This document shows, piece after piece, positions 7,790 to 15,719 of a DNA stretch of 19,783 nt. The notes beneath the pieces are model-generated. The model was not told the DNA's origin and did no database searches. It saw only the letters and a list, made by a program, of their open reading frames with translations. Numbering within the stretch: position 1 is the stretch's first letter; the number at the start of each line of letters is the position of its first letter. This DNA is from CAISDA01 sp050258555 (GTDB lineage: Bacteria; Bacteroidota; Ignavibacteria; UBA10030; UBA8401): positions 1-19,783 of the forward strand of contig JBLMZA010000042.1 of the NCBI GenBank assembly GCA_050258555.1, written 5' to 3'. Position numbers and translations under genes: made by a program.

Positions 7790-8623
7790 ATGGACGTACG
7801 ATTTTCGACAGACCCGAAGTCTCTCAAGACAATGAAGACCGAAGAGCTCCGCTCGCTCTTTCTGATGACAACGCTCTTTGAAGCAGACCGCGTGCCGATG
7901 GTGTATTCGGACATCGACCGCTCGATCACGGGCTCGGCCGTGCCGGTCGAGGGAACGCTCGAGCTTCTGGCAAGCAAAAAGGAAATGGCGGCCGACTATT
8001 TCGCCGAACGGCGCGAAGTGGGCGTGATCAATATCGGCGGCTCGGGCACGATCACCATCGACGGCACGGTGCACCGGCTTGCCATGCATGACGCGCTCTA
8101 TATCGGGCGCGGGGCGCGCTCTGTAGTCTTTGCTTCGGAAAAGAAGGACGAGCCGGCCGCGTTTTATTTCGTGAGCTATCCGGCGCACACGGCCTACCCC
8201 ACGACGCTCATCACGCTTGCCGATGCGGAGCATACCGCGCTCGGAAGCGTGAAGGACTCGAACAAGCGCGTCATCAACAAGTACATCCATCCGCGCGGCG
8301 TCAAAAGCTGTCAGCTCGTGATGGGCATGACGGCGCTCGAGGAAGGCTCCGTCTGGAATACGATGCCCGTCCACACGCATCAGCGCCGCTCGGAAGTCTA
8401 CATGTACTTCGATCTTCCCTCCGACGCCGTGGTCTTCCATCTGATGGGAGAGCCCGACGAGACGCGGCACATCGTCGTGCGCAACCGCCAGGCGGTGCTC
8501 TCGCCGAGCTGGTCGATCCATTCGGGCTGCGCCACGCGGAATTATAAATTCATCTGGGCCATGGGCGGCGAAAACCAGGTGTTCGAGGATATGGACGGCG
8601 TTGCGATGGGTGCGATCGGATGA
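7790..8623 (+). CDS. kduI: 5-keto-4-deoxyuronate isomerase (4-deoxy-L-threo-5-hexosulose-uronate ketol-isomerase)
   Basis: The protein has 277 residues, one shorter than E. coli KduI. The zinc ligands line up one position earlier than in the E. coli enzyme: His195 and His197 in MPVHTHQRRSE, Glu202, and His244 in SWSIHSG. The N-terminus (RFSTDPKSLKTMKTEELR) is typical. KduI converts the open-chain form of 4-deoxy-5-keto-uronate, released by unsaturated uronyl hydrolases such as GH105, into 3-deoxy-D-glycero-2,5-hexodiulosonate in the cytoplasm. That links it to the GH105 fragment at the left edge. GAAGGT (7775-7780) lies about ten bases before the ATG. The stop TGA is embedded in the ribosome binding region of uxaA, suggesting translational coupling. 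The next enzyme, KduD, is not in the window. Confidence 0.95.
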   Translation: MDVRFSTDPKSLKTMKTEELRSLFLMTTLFEADRVPMVYSDIDRSITGSAVPVEGTLELLASKKEMAADYFAERREVGVINIGGSGTITIDGTVHRLAMHDALYIGRGARSVVFASEKKDEPAAFYFVSYPAHTAYPTTLITLADAEHTALGSVKDSNKRVINKYIHPRGVKSCQLVMGMTALEEGSVWNTMPVHTHQRRSEVYMYFDLPSDAVVFHLMGEPDETRHIVVRNRQAVLSPSWSIHSGCATRNYKFIWAMGGENQVFEDMDGVAMGAIG

Positions 8624-8637
8624 GGATGGATCTTCCC

Positions 8638-10140
8638 ATGGCTTCTGATGTGATGATGATTCACCCGGCCGATACGGTCGCTGTGGCGCTGGAAGCGATG
8701 AAGGCGGGAACGGCCCTCTCGGTTTCAGGCCGCGATATTCTTCTGGTGGATGACGTGCCGAAAGGGCATAAGATCGCGCTGCGTGCGATCGAACGCGGGG
8801 AAGAGGTGCGCAAGTACGGGCATGTGATCGGGCGGGCCTCATGCCCGATCGTCCCCGGCGCCTGGGTGCATGCGCATAATCTTATGACGACGCTCGACGG
8901 GAAGTCGGAGTACACATATGCGCCAGGCACGCAGAGCAATACCGCGCATGAAACGCCGCTTCCGACATTCGAAGGCTACAGAAGGACGGACGGGCGCGTC
9001 GGCACGCGCAACGAGATCTGGATCATCACCACGGTCGGATGCGTGAACCCTTCGGCCGAGCGCATCGCACGGCTCGCCAACGAGCGCCATCGGCGGACAT
9101 CGCACTTCGACGGCGTCTGGGCATTCGCCCACCCGTTCGGATGCAGCCAGCTGGGCGGCGATCTGGAAAAGACCCGGGCGCTCCTGCGCGGGCTCGTCCA
9201 TCATCCCAATGCGGGGGGCGTGCTGGTGCTGGGGCTCGGATGCGAAAACAATCAGCTGAAGGAATTTCTCTCGGGCATCGATCCCGCGCGCATGGAGCGC
9301 GTGCGCGCCGTGAATGCCCAGGAAACGGAAGATGAAGTCGCGCGCGGACTCGAATTGATCGGCGAACTCGCCGGACTCATGCAGCACGACCGCCGCGAGC
9401 AGGTGCCCGTCTCGGAGCTTGTGCTCGGCATGAAGTGCGGCGGCTCGGACGGCTTTTCCGGCATGACGGCAAATCCGCTGGTGGGCCGCATCACCGATTG
9501 TCTGACCGATGCCGGGGGGCGCGTCATCCTGACGGAAGTGCCCGAGATGTTCGGCGCCGAGCAGCAGCTGATGAACCGTGCCCTCAACGAAAAGGTCTAC
9601 GGCGACATCGTGGGCCTCATCAATGACTTCAAGGACTATTTTCTGCGTCACGGACAGCCCGTCTATGAAAATCCTTCTCCCGGCAATAAAGCCGGAGGCA
9701 TCACGACGCTCGAAGAAAAATCGCTCGGAGCGGTGCAGAAAGGCGGATCGGCTCGTGTCGCAGAAGTGCTCGCCTACGGCGAGCCGGTCGGCGCGCGCGG
9801 CATGGCGCTGCTCGATGCGCCGGGCAACGATGCCGTCTCGGGCACGGCGTTGACCGCAAGCGGCGCCACGATGATTCTCTTCACGACCGGACGCGGAACG
9901 CCGCTGGGCTTTCCGGCGCCGACGGTGAAGATCTCGACCAATTCGGCGCTGAAGCGTTCCAAGCCGGCATGGATCGATTTCGATGCCGGCGTGCTTGCCG
10001 AAGGCGCCGGCTCGATGGATGCGCTCGCGCAAGAGCTGCTCGGCTTTCTTCTCGAGGCCGCCTCGGGACGCATACGGACACAGAATGAACTCAACGGATA
10101 CAGGGAAATTGCAATTTGGAAGGAAGGCGTCACGCTCTAA
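8638..10140 (+). CDS. uxaA: Altronate dehydratase
   Basis: This enzyme dehydrates D-altronate to 2-keto-3-deoxy-D-gluconate, the last step of the galacturonate isomerase pathway. From ATG 8638 it has 500 residues (E. coli UxaA is about 495). Residues 1-95 form the SAF domain (HPADTVAVALEAMKAG, VPKGHKIAL, VHAHNL). The catalytic part begins at GYRRTDGRVGTRNEIWIITT. Conserved cysteines that probably serve the metal site are in TVGCVN (Cys135), PFGCSQ (Cys169) and LGLGCENN (Cys202), with MKCGGSDGFSG further on. In-frame ATGs at 8620 (overlapping the kduI stop as ATGA) and 8626 are alternatives. I prefer 8638 because GAGGA at 8622-8626 then acts as Shine-Dalgarno. The stop TAA shares one base with the uxaB start. 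Confidence 0.95.
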   Translation: MASDVMMIHPADTVAVALEAMKAGTALSVSGRDILLVDDVPKGHKIALRAIERGEEVRKYGHVIGRASCPIVPGAWVHAHNLMTTLDGKSEYTYAPGTQSNTAHETPLPTFEGYRRTDGRVGTRNEIWIITTVGCVNPSAERIARLANERHRRTSHFDGVWAFAHPFGCSQLGGDLEKTRALLRGLVHHPNAGGVLVLGLGCENNQLKEFLSGIDPARMERVRAVNAQETEDEVARGLELIGELAGLMQHDRREQVPVSELVLGMKCGGSDGFSGMTANPLVGRITDCLTDAGGRVILTEVPEMFGAEQQLMNRALNEKVYGDIVGLINDFKDYFLRHGQPVYENPSPGNKAGGITTLEEKSLGAVQKGGSARVAEVLAYGEPVGARGMALLDAPGNDAVSGTALTASGATMILFTTGRGTPLGFPAPTVKISTNSALKRSKPAWIDFDAGVLAEGAGSMDALAQELLGFLLEAASGRIRTQNELNGYREIAIWKEGVTL

Positions 10141-11669
10141 TGAAACTCAATCGTCAATTTGTACAGGAACACGCTTCAGCACTTCACGATATCACCATCG
10201 GGTCACTTGAGGATGCGCCGGAGCGCATCATCCAGTTCGGCGAGGGAAACTTCCTGCGCGCCTTCGTCGACTGGCAGATCAACGAACTTTCGCGCAGGGG
10301 ACTCTTTCACGGCAGGATCGTCCTTGTGCAGCCCTTGAAGGACGGCATGATCGAATCGATCAACCGACAGGACGGACTCTATACGCTGTTGCAGCGCGGC
10401 ATCCAGCACGGAAAGCACATCGAGCGCACCGATATCATCACCTCGGTCAGCCGCGGCATCAATCCCTACACGCAGTGGGAGGGCTATCTTGCGTGCGCGC
10501 GCAATCCCGAGATGCGCTTCATCGTTTCGAATACGACCGAGGCGGGCATCTCGTACGTGGAGACGGAAAAACCCGGAGACGAATGCCCCCAATCGTTTCC
10601 GGCAAAAGTGACAGCATTCCTCTACGAACGCTTCCGGACGTTCGAGGGCGCCAAGGACAAGGGCATGATCATCATTCCCTGCGAGCTCATCAAGCAGAAC
10701 GGAGACCACCTGAAAGCCTGCATCCTGAAGCATGCGGCGGACTGGAAGCTCGAGCCGGACTTCATCGCGTGGCTTCAGGAGGCGAATCATTTCTGCAATA
10801 CGCTCGTCGATCGGATCGTGCCGGGGTATCCGAAAGACGAGATCGACGCGGTCATCAAACGCATCGGCTATGAGGACGCGGTGGTCGTGGCCACAGAGCC
10901 CTTCCACCTCTGGGTGATCCAGGCGGATGCCGTGGTAAGGAAGGAACTGCCCCTGGAAGAAGCCGGACTCAATGTCGTCTGGACCGATGATATCCGTCCC
11001 TATCGGACGCTCAAGGTGCGGATCCTGAACGGCTCGCACACGCTCTTCACGATACCCGCCTTTCTTGCGGGCAAGCAGACGGTCAGAGAAAGCGTGGAAG
11101 ATCCCGTGATCGGAAAATTTTTCGAGCAGGGACTCTTCGGCGAGATTCTTCCGGTGCTCGATTTTCCGGAGAAGGAAAAGCGGGAATTTGCCGAAGCGAT
11201 TCTCGAGCGATTCAAGAATCCGTTCATCAAGCATTATCTCTCGAGCATCACGCTCAACTCGGTCTCGAAGTTCAAGGTGCGCGTGCTGCCCTCGCTGCTG
11301 GAATCGGCGGCCGCGACCGGCCGCATTCCGAAGGCGATGGCCTTCTCGCTTGCCGCGCTCATCCGCTTCTTCGACGGCGCGCGCGATGCCTCATCGGGCG
11401 CCTATATGGGCATGCGCCATGGCGCGCCCTATGTGATCAAGGACGACGCGGAGGTGATCGCATTCTTTGAAGCGCTGAAAGTGCGCGCGCACTCCGATCC
11501 GGATGCGCTCGTCACATCGGTGCTGGCCAACGAGTCCTTCTGGGGACGCGATCTCAACGAAGTGGCTGGACTGAAGGAGGAAGTGGCGCGCTCCTATCGC
11601 ATGATCGGCGAATGCGGCATGGCCGGCGCGATCGAAGCGCTTCTTGGGAATATGGCGGGCGGCCGATAA
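10140..11669 (+). CDS. uxaB: Tagaturonate reductase (altronate oxidoreductase)
   Basis: UxaB reduces D-tagaturonate to D-altronate with NADH in the cytoplasm. The protein has 509 residues, against about 483 in E. coli; the extra length is partly an N-terminal extension before the conserved APERIIQFGEGNFLRAFVDW. Other family blocks are MRFIVSNTTEAGISYVE, KGMIIIPCELI, LVDRIVPGYP, VRILNGSHTLF and NPFIKHYLSSI, which cover the Rossmann nucleotide-binding half and the helical mannitol-dehydrogenase-type C-terminal half. ATG 10140 overlaps the uxaA stop by one base (TAATG), and AGGAAGG (10121-10127) lies upstream within uxaA, so translation is probably coupled. The order uxaA-uxaB-uxaC is the reverse of the chemical order. 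I am confident of the family; an exclusive tagaturonate versus fructuronate preference rests on the uxa context. Confidence 0.94.
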   Translation: MKLNRQFVQEHASALHDITIGSLEDAPERIIQFGEGNFLRAFVDWQINELSRRGLFHGRIVLVQPLKDGMIESINRQDGLYTLLQRGIQHGKHIERTDIITSVSRGINPYTQWEGYLACARNPEMRFIVSNTTEAGISYVETEKPGDECPQSFPAKVTAFLYERFRTFEGAKDKGMIIIPCELIKQNGDHLKACILKHAADWKLEPDFIAWLQEANHFCNTLVDRIVPGYPKDEIDAVIKRIGYEDAVVVATEPFHLWVIQADAVVRKELPLEEAGLNVVWTDDIRPYRTLKVRILNGSHTLFTIPAFLAGKQTVRESVEDPVIGKFFEQGLFGEILPVLDFPEKEKREFAEAILERFKNPFIKHYLSSITLNSVSKFKVRVLPSLLESAAATGRIPKAMAFSLAALIRFFDGARDASSGAYMGMRHGAPYVIKDDAEVIAFFEALKVRAHSDPDALVTSVLANESFWGRDLNEVAGLKEEVARSYRMIGECGMAGAIEALLGNMAGGR

Positions 11670-11711
11670 AAAGAATCAACCACCATCATCGAATGGAAGG
11701 CAGGAGACACT

Positions 11712-13124
11712 ATGACAACAGCATTCATCACGGACGATTTCCTTCTCGAGACCGGGACCGCGCGCGAGCTCTATCACGGCTACGCGGAATCGATGCCGAT
11801 CATCGATTACCACTGCCACCTTTCGCCGAAAGAGATCGCGGAGAACAAGCGCTTCGACAATATCACGCAGGCATGGCTCTACGGCGATCATTACAAATGG
11901 CGCGCCATGCGCACCTGCGGCGTCGACGAGCGGCTCATCACCGGCAGCTCCTCCGACTGGGAAAAGTTCGAGGCATGGGCCATGACCGTGCCCAAGACGC
12001 TCCGGAATCCTCTCTATCACTGGACGCATCTCGAATTGAAGCATCCGTTCGGCATCGCCGACCGGCTGCTCAATGCGGAGACCGCGCGCGGCATCTGGGA
12101 AGAGACATCCGAAATGATGGCCAGGCCCGAATTCACGACGCAGGGCATCCTGAAGCAGATGCGTGTGGAAGTCGTCTGCACGACGGACGATCCGGTCGAC
12201 TCGCTTGAATACCACGAGCTGTATGCTCGTTCGGGCGGCAACGGCGTGACGCGCATGATCCCGGCCTTCCGTCCCGATAAGGCGATGGCCGTCGAGAATC
12301 CGGCGGCCTTTGGCGCATGGGTCGCGCAGCTCTCCGCGGCTTCGAAGATGGAGATCACCGATTACGCGTCGTTTCTTGGGGCGATCCGCGCGCGCCACGA
12401 CTTTTTCCACGAGCGCGGATGCCGGTTGTCCGATCACGGCATCGAAACGGCGTACGCCGAAGACTATACGATGAGCGAGATTGAATCGATCTTCGGGAAG
12501 CTTCTTCTGAAGAAGGAACTGAACCGGGAAGAGATCCTTAAATTCAAATCGGCCGTGCTCTACGAACTGGGGATCATGGATGCGGAAGCAGGATGGGTGC
12601 AGCAGTTCCATCTGGGCGCGCTCCGCAACAACAACTCGCGCATGATGCGCATCCTCGGGCCCGATACGGGATTCGATACGATCGGTGACTTTGACATCGC
12701 CCGGCCGCTGGCCAGGCTGCTCGACAGGCTCGATACCGGCAACAAGCTGGCCAAGACGATTCTCTACAATCTCAATCCGCGCGACAACGAGCTCATGGCG
12801 ACGATGATCGGCAATTTTCAGGACGGATCGGTTCCCGGAAAGATCCAGTACGGCGCGGCCTGGTGGTTCCTCGATCAGAAAGACGGCATGACCAGGCAGC
12901 TCGAGGCGCTCTCGAATATGGGCGTGCTGAGCCGGTTCGTGGGCATGCTTACCGATTCGCGAAGCTTCCTTTCGTATCCGCGTCACGAGTATTTCCGCCG
13001 GCTCTTGTGCAACATCCTCGGCGCGGAAATGGAGCAGGGACTCATCCCCATGGATCTGGATCTGGTGGGTTCGATGGTGAAGGATATCAGCTACACAAAC
13101 GCGCTCCGGTATTTCAAGTTTTAA
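11712..13124 (+). CDS. uxaC: Uronate isomerase (glucuronate/galacturonate isomerase)
   Basis: UxaC interconverts D-galacturonate with D-tagaturonate and D-glucuronate with D-fructuronate, the entry step for the sugar imported by the ExuT-like protein. The protein has 470 residues, the same length as E. coli UxaC. The amidohydrolase-fold metal site is visible near the N-terminus in MPIIDYHCHLSPKEIAENK. VVCTTDDPVDSLEYH and IQYGAAWWFLDQKDGM are further family blocks, and the C-terminus carries SRFVGMLTDSRSFLSYPRH. AGGAG at 11702-11706 lies five bases before the ATG. The gene closes the kduI-uxaA-uxaB-uxaC run; the 92-base gap after it separates this unit from an unrelated glycosyltransferase, and no clear hairpin terminator is visible there. 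Confidence 0.96.
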   Translation: MTTAFITDDFLLETGTARELYHGYAESMPIIDYHCHLSPKEIAENKRFDNITQAWLYGDHYKWRAMRTCGVDERLITGSSSDWEKFEAWAMTVPKTLRNPLYHWTHLELKHPFGIADRLLNAETARGIWEETSEMMARPEFTTQGILKQMRVEVVCTTDDPVDSLEYHELYARSGGNGVTRMIPAFRPDKAMAVENPAAFGAWVAQLSAASKMEITDYASFLGAIRARHDFFHERGCRLSDHGIETAYAEDYTMSEIESIFGKLLLKKELNREEILKFKSAVLYELGIMDAEAGWVQQFHLGALRNNNSRMMRILGPDTGFDTIGDFDIARPLARLLDRLDTGNKLAKTILYNLNPRDNELMATMIGNFQDGSVPGKIQYGAAWWFLDQKDGMTRQLEALSNMGVLSRFVGMLTDSRSFLSYPRHEYFRRLLCNILGAEMEQGLIPMDLDLVGSMVKDISYTNALRYFKF

Positions 13125-13216
13125 GCGCCGATCCTCTTTCTCTGAGCGCAGTGGCGATGAACGATGCGTGAGCAATTGCTGTTTCAGTATGCATTGACGC
13201 ACAAGGGGGGAGGGGG
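13125..13216. other. Intergenic gap after uxaC with a perfect 10-bp palindrome
   Basis: The 92 bases between uxaC and the glycosyltransferase hold no gene. A perfect palindrome, AGCAATTGCT, lies at 13171-13180 and could be a regulator site, although one such palindrome is expected by chance fairly often. A purine run (AAGGGGGGAGGGGG, about 13203-13216) supplies a very strong ribosome binding site for the next gene. I see no U-tailed hairpin that would end the uxa operon and no convincing -35/-10 pair. Confidence 0.35.
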
Positions 13217-14872
13217 ATGATGATCGGGAGCCGTACGGATATTGTCGCAGTTGGAAGGCCGGTGGCATCGGCACGCATGCAGGGTGCCCTGTGGCCGCGT
13301 CTCGGGGTCCGGGGCAGCGAGGCGCTGCTGGTGTTTGGTGTGATCGCCGCCGCCGCAGTCGCGGCGGCGGTGATGCTCTACAGGAATGATCCCTCATCCT
13401 TTCTCTATTTCGGCGATGCCGTGTCGCATCTCACGCTCTCGCGTCTGCTTGTCGATTCGCGCACGCCGGGCATCGATCAGATCGGGACGGTCTGGCTGCC
13501 ACTGCCCCATCTCTTGTATCTTCCCGCCGCACTCGTCGACGGCTTCTTCTTCTCCGGCATCGCCGGACCCGTCATCGGCATTCCGCTTTTGGCCGGCCTG
13601 GGCGCGCTTCTCTTTTCGATCCTCCGTATGCTCGATGTGCCGAAATGGATCGGCGCATTCTCGGCGCTTCTTTTCACGCTGAATCCGAACATGCTCTACA
13701 TGGCGCTCACGCCGATGACCGAGGTGCTCTTGCTGTTTTTCGTGACGCTCTCTGCCTATCTGCTTCTGAAATGGGTGCATGAAGCCCGCGAGCGGTTTCT
13801 CCCTCTTGCCGCGCTTGCCATCGCGTGTGCGAGTCTCTGCCGCTACGAGGCGTGGCTGTGCGTGCCGTTTCTTTTCGTGCTCGCCGTGCGGCATGCGCGG
13901 AAGAAGTGGTATGAAGGATTCTACAACCGCGCATTCATCGCGCTCTCGTCGGCCGCGCTCGTCACGCTCGGAATTACATTCTGGCTTCTGTGGAATTATT
14001 TCCGGTACCACGATGCATTGATGTTCATGCACTGGGTGGAGCTGTTGCCCGCGCCCGATGCCGCCGAAAGCGTTCCCATGAAAATCGGCCGCTTTGAGAC
14101 GGCGCGCCTTCTCGGGCTCGCACTGCGCCTGATCTATGGACCCTTCGTGCTCATCGCCGCGGGCTGGGCCGTGGTGCGGCACATCCGCAGGCGGTTCGAT
14201 GAGAAGACGCTCCTCATCCTCGTTTTCCTGAGCCTGCCCGGCGTTTTTTCGCTTGCGGCGATCATGCTCGGCTATGCGGAAGTGGATCAATGGCGGTGGA
14301 ACTGGCGCTTCATGCTGATGCCCGGACTCTTTCTCGTGTCGACTGCGGCGCTCGGCTTCAGGGAAATGTTCGCCGCATTTCCTTCACGCGCCGCACGCCT
14401 GGCCGTCGTTCTGGGCGCGCTTGCAATACCGGTCATACAGATAACGATGCCTTCCGTCGGCGTCTCGACATACATCGATGCGAAAAAGGGAATGGCCGAA
14501 GAGACGCTCTCGGCCGAGCAGGCGGGAATGGCATTGAAGGATGCCGATGTGCCGGCATCGGCGGCTCTGGTGACCGGATTCGGCCAGGCCCAGCGCATCA
14601 TGATCGCCGGCGGCCGTCCGCTCAAAAGCTATTCCTATATCACGAAGCCGGGCGATGATGCGCTGGCGAAACCCTTATGGCAGGATGAAGCCTATGTCGT
14701 GCTGGCAAAACAGACGAAGCCGGAATCGCAGGGGCTTGTCAGGCACTGGCTCGCGCGCCGCGATGTGCTTCTGGCGCATTATGCGATCGTGCATGAGGAC
14801 GAATATTTTCTCGTGCTGAAGCTCAGTCCTGCCAGAACGCCGTATCAAGCACAAGATCGCGCACGCCGTTGA
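13217..14872 (+). CDS. Multi-pass membrane glycosyltransferase-like protein (GT-C / ArnT-PMT type)
   Basis: This is a 551-residue integral membrane protein with roughly ten hydrophobic segments. The first lies at about residues 33-53 (VFGVIAAAAVAAAVML). It is followed by an external loop with an acidic residue, FLYFGDAVSHLTLSRLLVDS, where GT-C enzymes keep their catalytic Asp. TPMTEVLLLFFVTLSAYLLL and ACASLCRYEAWLCVPFLF are typical of this superfamily. Such enzymes move sugars from polyprenyl-phosphate donors onto lipids, glycans or proteins on the outer face of the inner membrane; donor and acceptor are not predictable here. The start has a strong purine-rich ribosome binding site. Its last 50 bases overlap the end of the convergent marC-like gene. 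Nothing links it to pectin use. Confidence 0.75.
   Translation: MMIGSRTDIVAVGRPVASARMQGALWPRLGVRGSEALLVFGVIAAAAVAAAVMLYRNDPSSFLYFGDAVSHLTLSRLLVDSRTPGIDQIGTVWLPLPHLLYLPAALVDGFFFSGIAGPVIGIPLLAGLGALLFSILRMLDVPKWIGAFSALLFTLNPNMLYMALTPMTEVLLLFFVTLSAYLLLKWVHEARERFLPLAALAIACASLCRYEAWLCVPFLFVLAVRHARKKWYEGFYNRAFIALSSAALVTLGITFWLLWNYFRYHDALMFMHWVELLPAPDAAESVPMKIGRFETARLLGLALRLIYGPFVLIAAGWAVVRHIRRRFDEKTLLILVFLSLPGVFSLAAIMLGYAEVDQWRWNWRFMLMPGLFLVSTAALGFREMFAAFPSRAARLAVVLGALAIPVIQITMPSVGVSTYIDAKKGMAEETLSAEQAGMALKDADVPASAALVTGFGQAQRIMIAGGRPLKSYSYITKPGDDALAKPLWQDEAYVVLAKQTKPESQGLVRHWLARRDVLLAHYAIVHEDEYFLVLKLSPARTPYQAQDRARR
13343..13374 (+). repeat. GC-rich inverted repeat inside the glycosyltransferase coding region
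   Basis: A 14-bp stem pairs 13343-13356 with 13361-13374 across the four-base loop AGTC; ten consecutive pairs are G-C and there is one G-U. It encodes the alanine-rich first membrane helix (AAAAVAAA) with GCC codons on the left and GCG codons on the right. It may be only a by-product of codon choice, but as RNA it would be very stable about 130 bases after the start codon. Confidence 0.5.
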
Positions 14873-15491
14873 TCAGAAACTGCATGCCGATGCACACCAG
14901 AAGAAATCCCATGATGCGCGCCAGGCTGTTGACGCCGTTGACGCCGAGGTAGCGGCGCATGGCGCCCGCACCGCGCAGCACAAGCCAGGAGATGACGGCG
15001 GTGATGAAGATCGCCAGCACCACGCCGGCAAAGGCCAGATACTTGTCGATGCCGCGCCGCCCGTCGATGGCGGAGCTCATCGTGATGATCACGGCGATCG
15101 ACCCCGGTCCGCTTAAGCTCGGCATGGCCAGCGGGCTGAAGGAAATGTCCCGCTTCTGCAGAGCCTCCTGCTTGTCCTCGCCCGTGAGCTGTCCCTCGTC
15201 CGGAAAGAGCATCCGGAATCCCAGAAGCCCGATCACGAGGCCTCCGGCCATGCGGATGCCGGGAATCGAAATGCCGAAGGCCACCATGATCAGGTGTCCG
15301 GCCACAAGGAATGCCAGGAGGATCCCCGCCATATAGATGCATGCCCAGGTGATCTGCCGGTTGCGCTCCTCATTGCTCAGGTGTCCGCTGATGCTGATCA
15401 GGAGCACGGCCGTGCTCACGGGATTGATGATGGGAAGGAGTGTGATCAGCGCCACGCCGACCCACGAGAGGAAATGTCCGATGTCTTTCAT
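14823..15491 (-). CDS. MarC family integral membrane protein
   Basis: The protein has 222 residues, the standard MarC/UPF0056 size, with about six membrane helices. The family hallmark is near the N-terminus (ALITLLPIINPVSTAVLLI). A second conserved block is SFSPLAMPSLSGPGSIAVII, which matches the P-L-A-x-P-x-x-x-G-P-G-[AS]-I signature. MarC proteins lie in the inner membrane and have no firmly established function; the old antibiotic-resistance name is historical. Its 3' end overlaps the glycosyltransferase by 50 bases on the opposite strand, so the two transcripts are complementary there. Upstream it shares a 228-base divergent region with the HEAT-repeat gene. The ribosome binding site on this strand is weak (GAGACAGG just before the ATG). 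Confidence 0.92.
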   Translation of the reverse strand: MKDIGHFLSWVGVALITLLPIINPVSTAVLLISISGHLSNEERNRQITWACIYMAGILLAFLVAGHLIMVAFGISIPGIRMAGGLVIGLLGFRMLFPDEGQLTGEDKQEALQKRDISFSPLAMPSLSGPGSIAVIITMSSAIDGRRGIDKYLAFAGVVLAIFITAVISWLVLRGAGAMRRYLGVNGVNSLARIMGFLLVCIGMQFLINGVRDLVLDTAFWQD

Positions 15492-15719
15492 GCCTGTCTC
15501 GTAAAAAATTTGAATGATTCGCTTCTCATGAGTTCGCCCGCCATAGACGCGGTATGCGGCCGGGAGCGCGCTTTCCGGTGCAGTTCGCCCCGCAAATCTG
15601 TCGGCTCGTCACAAAACTGTAACCTTTGTGTGCCCGGCTCGTTATGTTACATACAACAGAGCAGCAGGGAATGCTTCTTTTTTTATCACACAAGCACATT
15701 TTTCCGCGAGGAGGGTCAC
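15492..15719. other. Divergent intergenic region between the marC-like and HEAT-repeat genes
   Basis: These 228 bases contain no gene that I can support. The left part is GC-rich and unstructured, apart from an A/T run next to the marC-like start. The right part holds the candidate promoter and inverted repeat described separately, then a T-rich stretch (about 15675-15685) and the ribosome binding site GAGGAGGG (15708-15715) of the HEAT-repeat gene. Confidence 0.6.
15626..15653 (+). promoter_or_regulatory. Candidate sigma70-type promoter for the HEAT-repeat gene, with an overlapping inverted repeat
   Basis: TTGTGT (15626-15631) and TACATA (15648-15653) are separated by 16 bases, an acceptable -35/-10 pair. 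Transcription would begin near 15660, about 60 bases before the ATG at 15720. An inverted repeat CACAAA (15610-15615)/TTTGTG (15625-15630) with a nine-base spacer covers the -35 element, where a repressor could act. Both elements are read by eye only. Confidence 0.4.

Noticed and set aside
11676..13397. A 573-codon open frame on the - strand opposite uxaC
   Set aside because: It lies wholly across a clear UxaC gene, its translation is rich in Arg/His/Pro with no recognisable domain, and it arises from the GC-rich third codon positions of the real gene. Similar long antisense frames lie opposite the CE12 (136-1509), ExuT (6407-7747) and GH16 (17791-19188) genes and were rejected for the same reason.
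15294..15719. Upstream extension of the HEAT-repeat frame across the intergenic region and into the marC-like gene
   Set aside because: A strong ribosome binding site (GAGGAGGG) and a signal peptide both mark ATG 15720 as the start.
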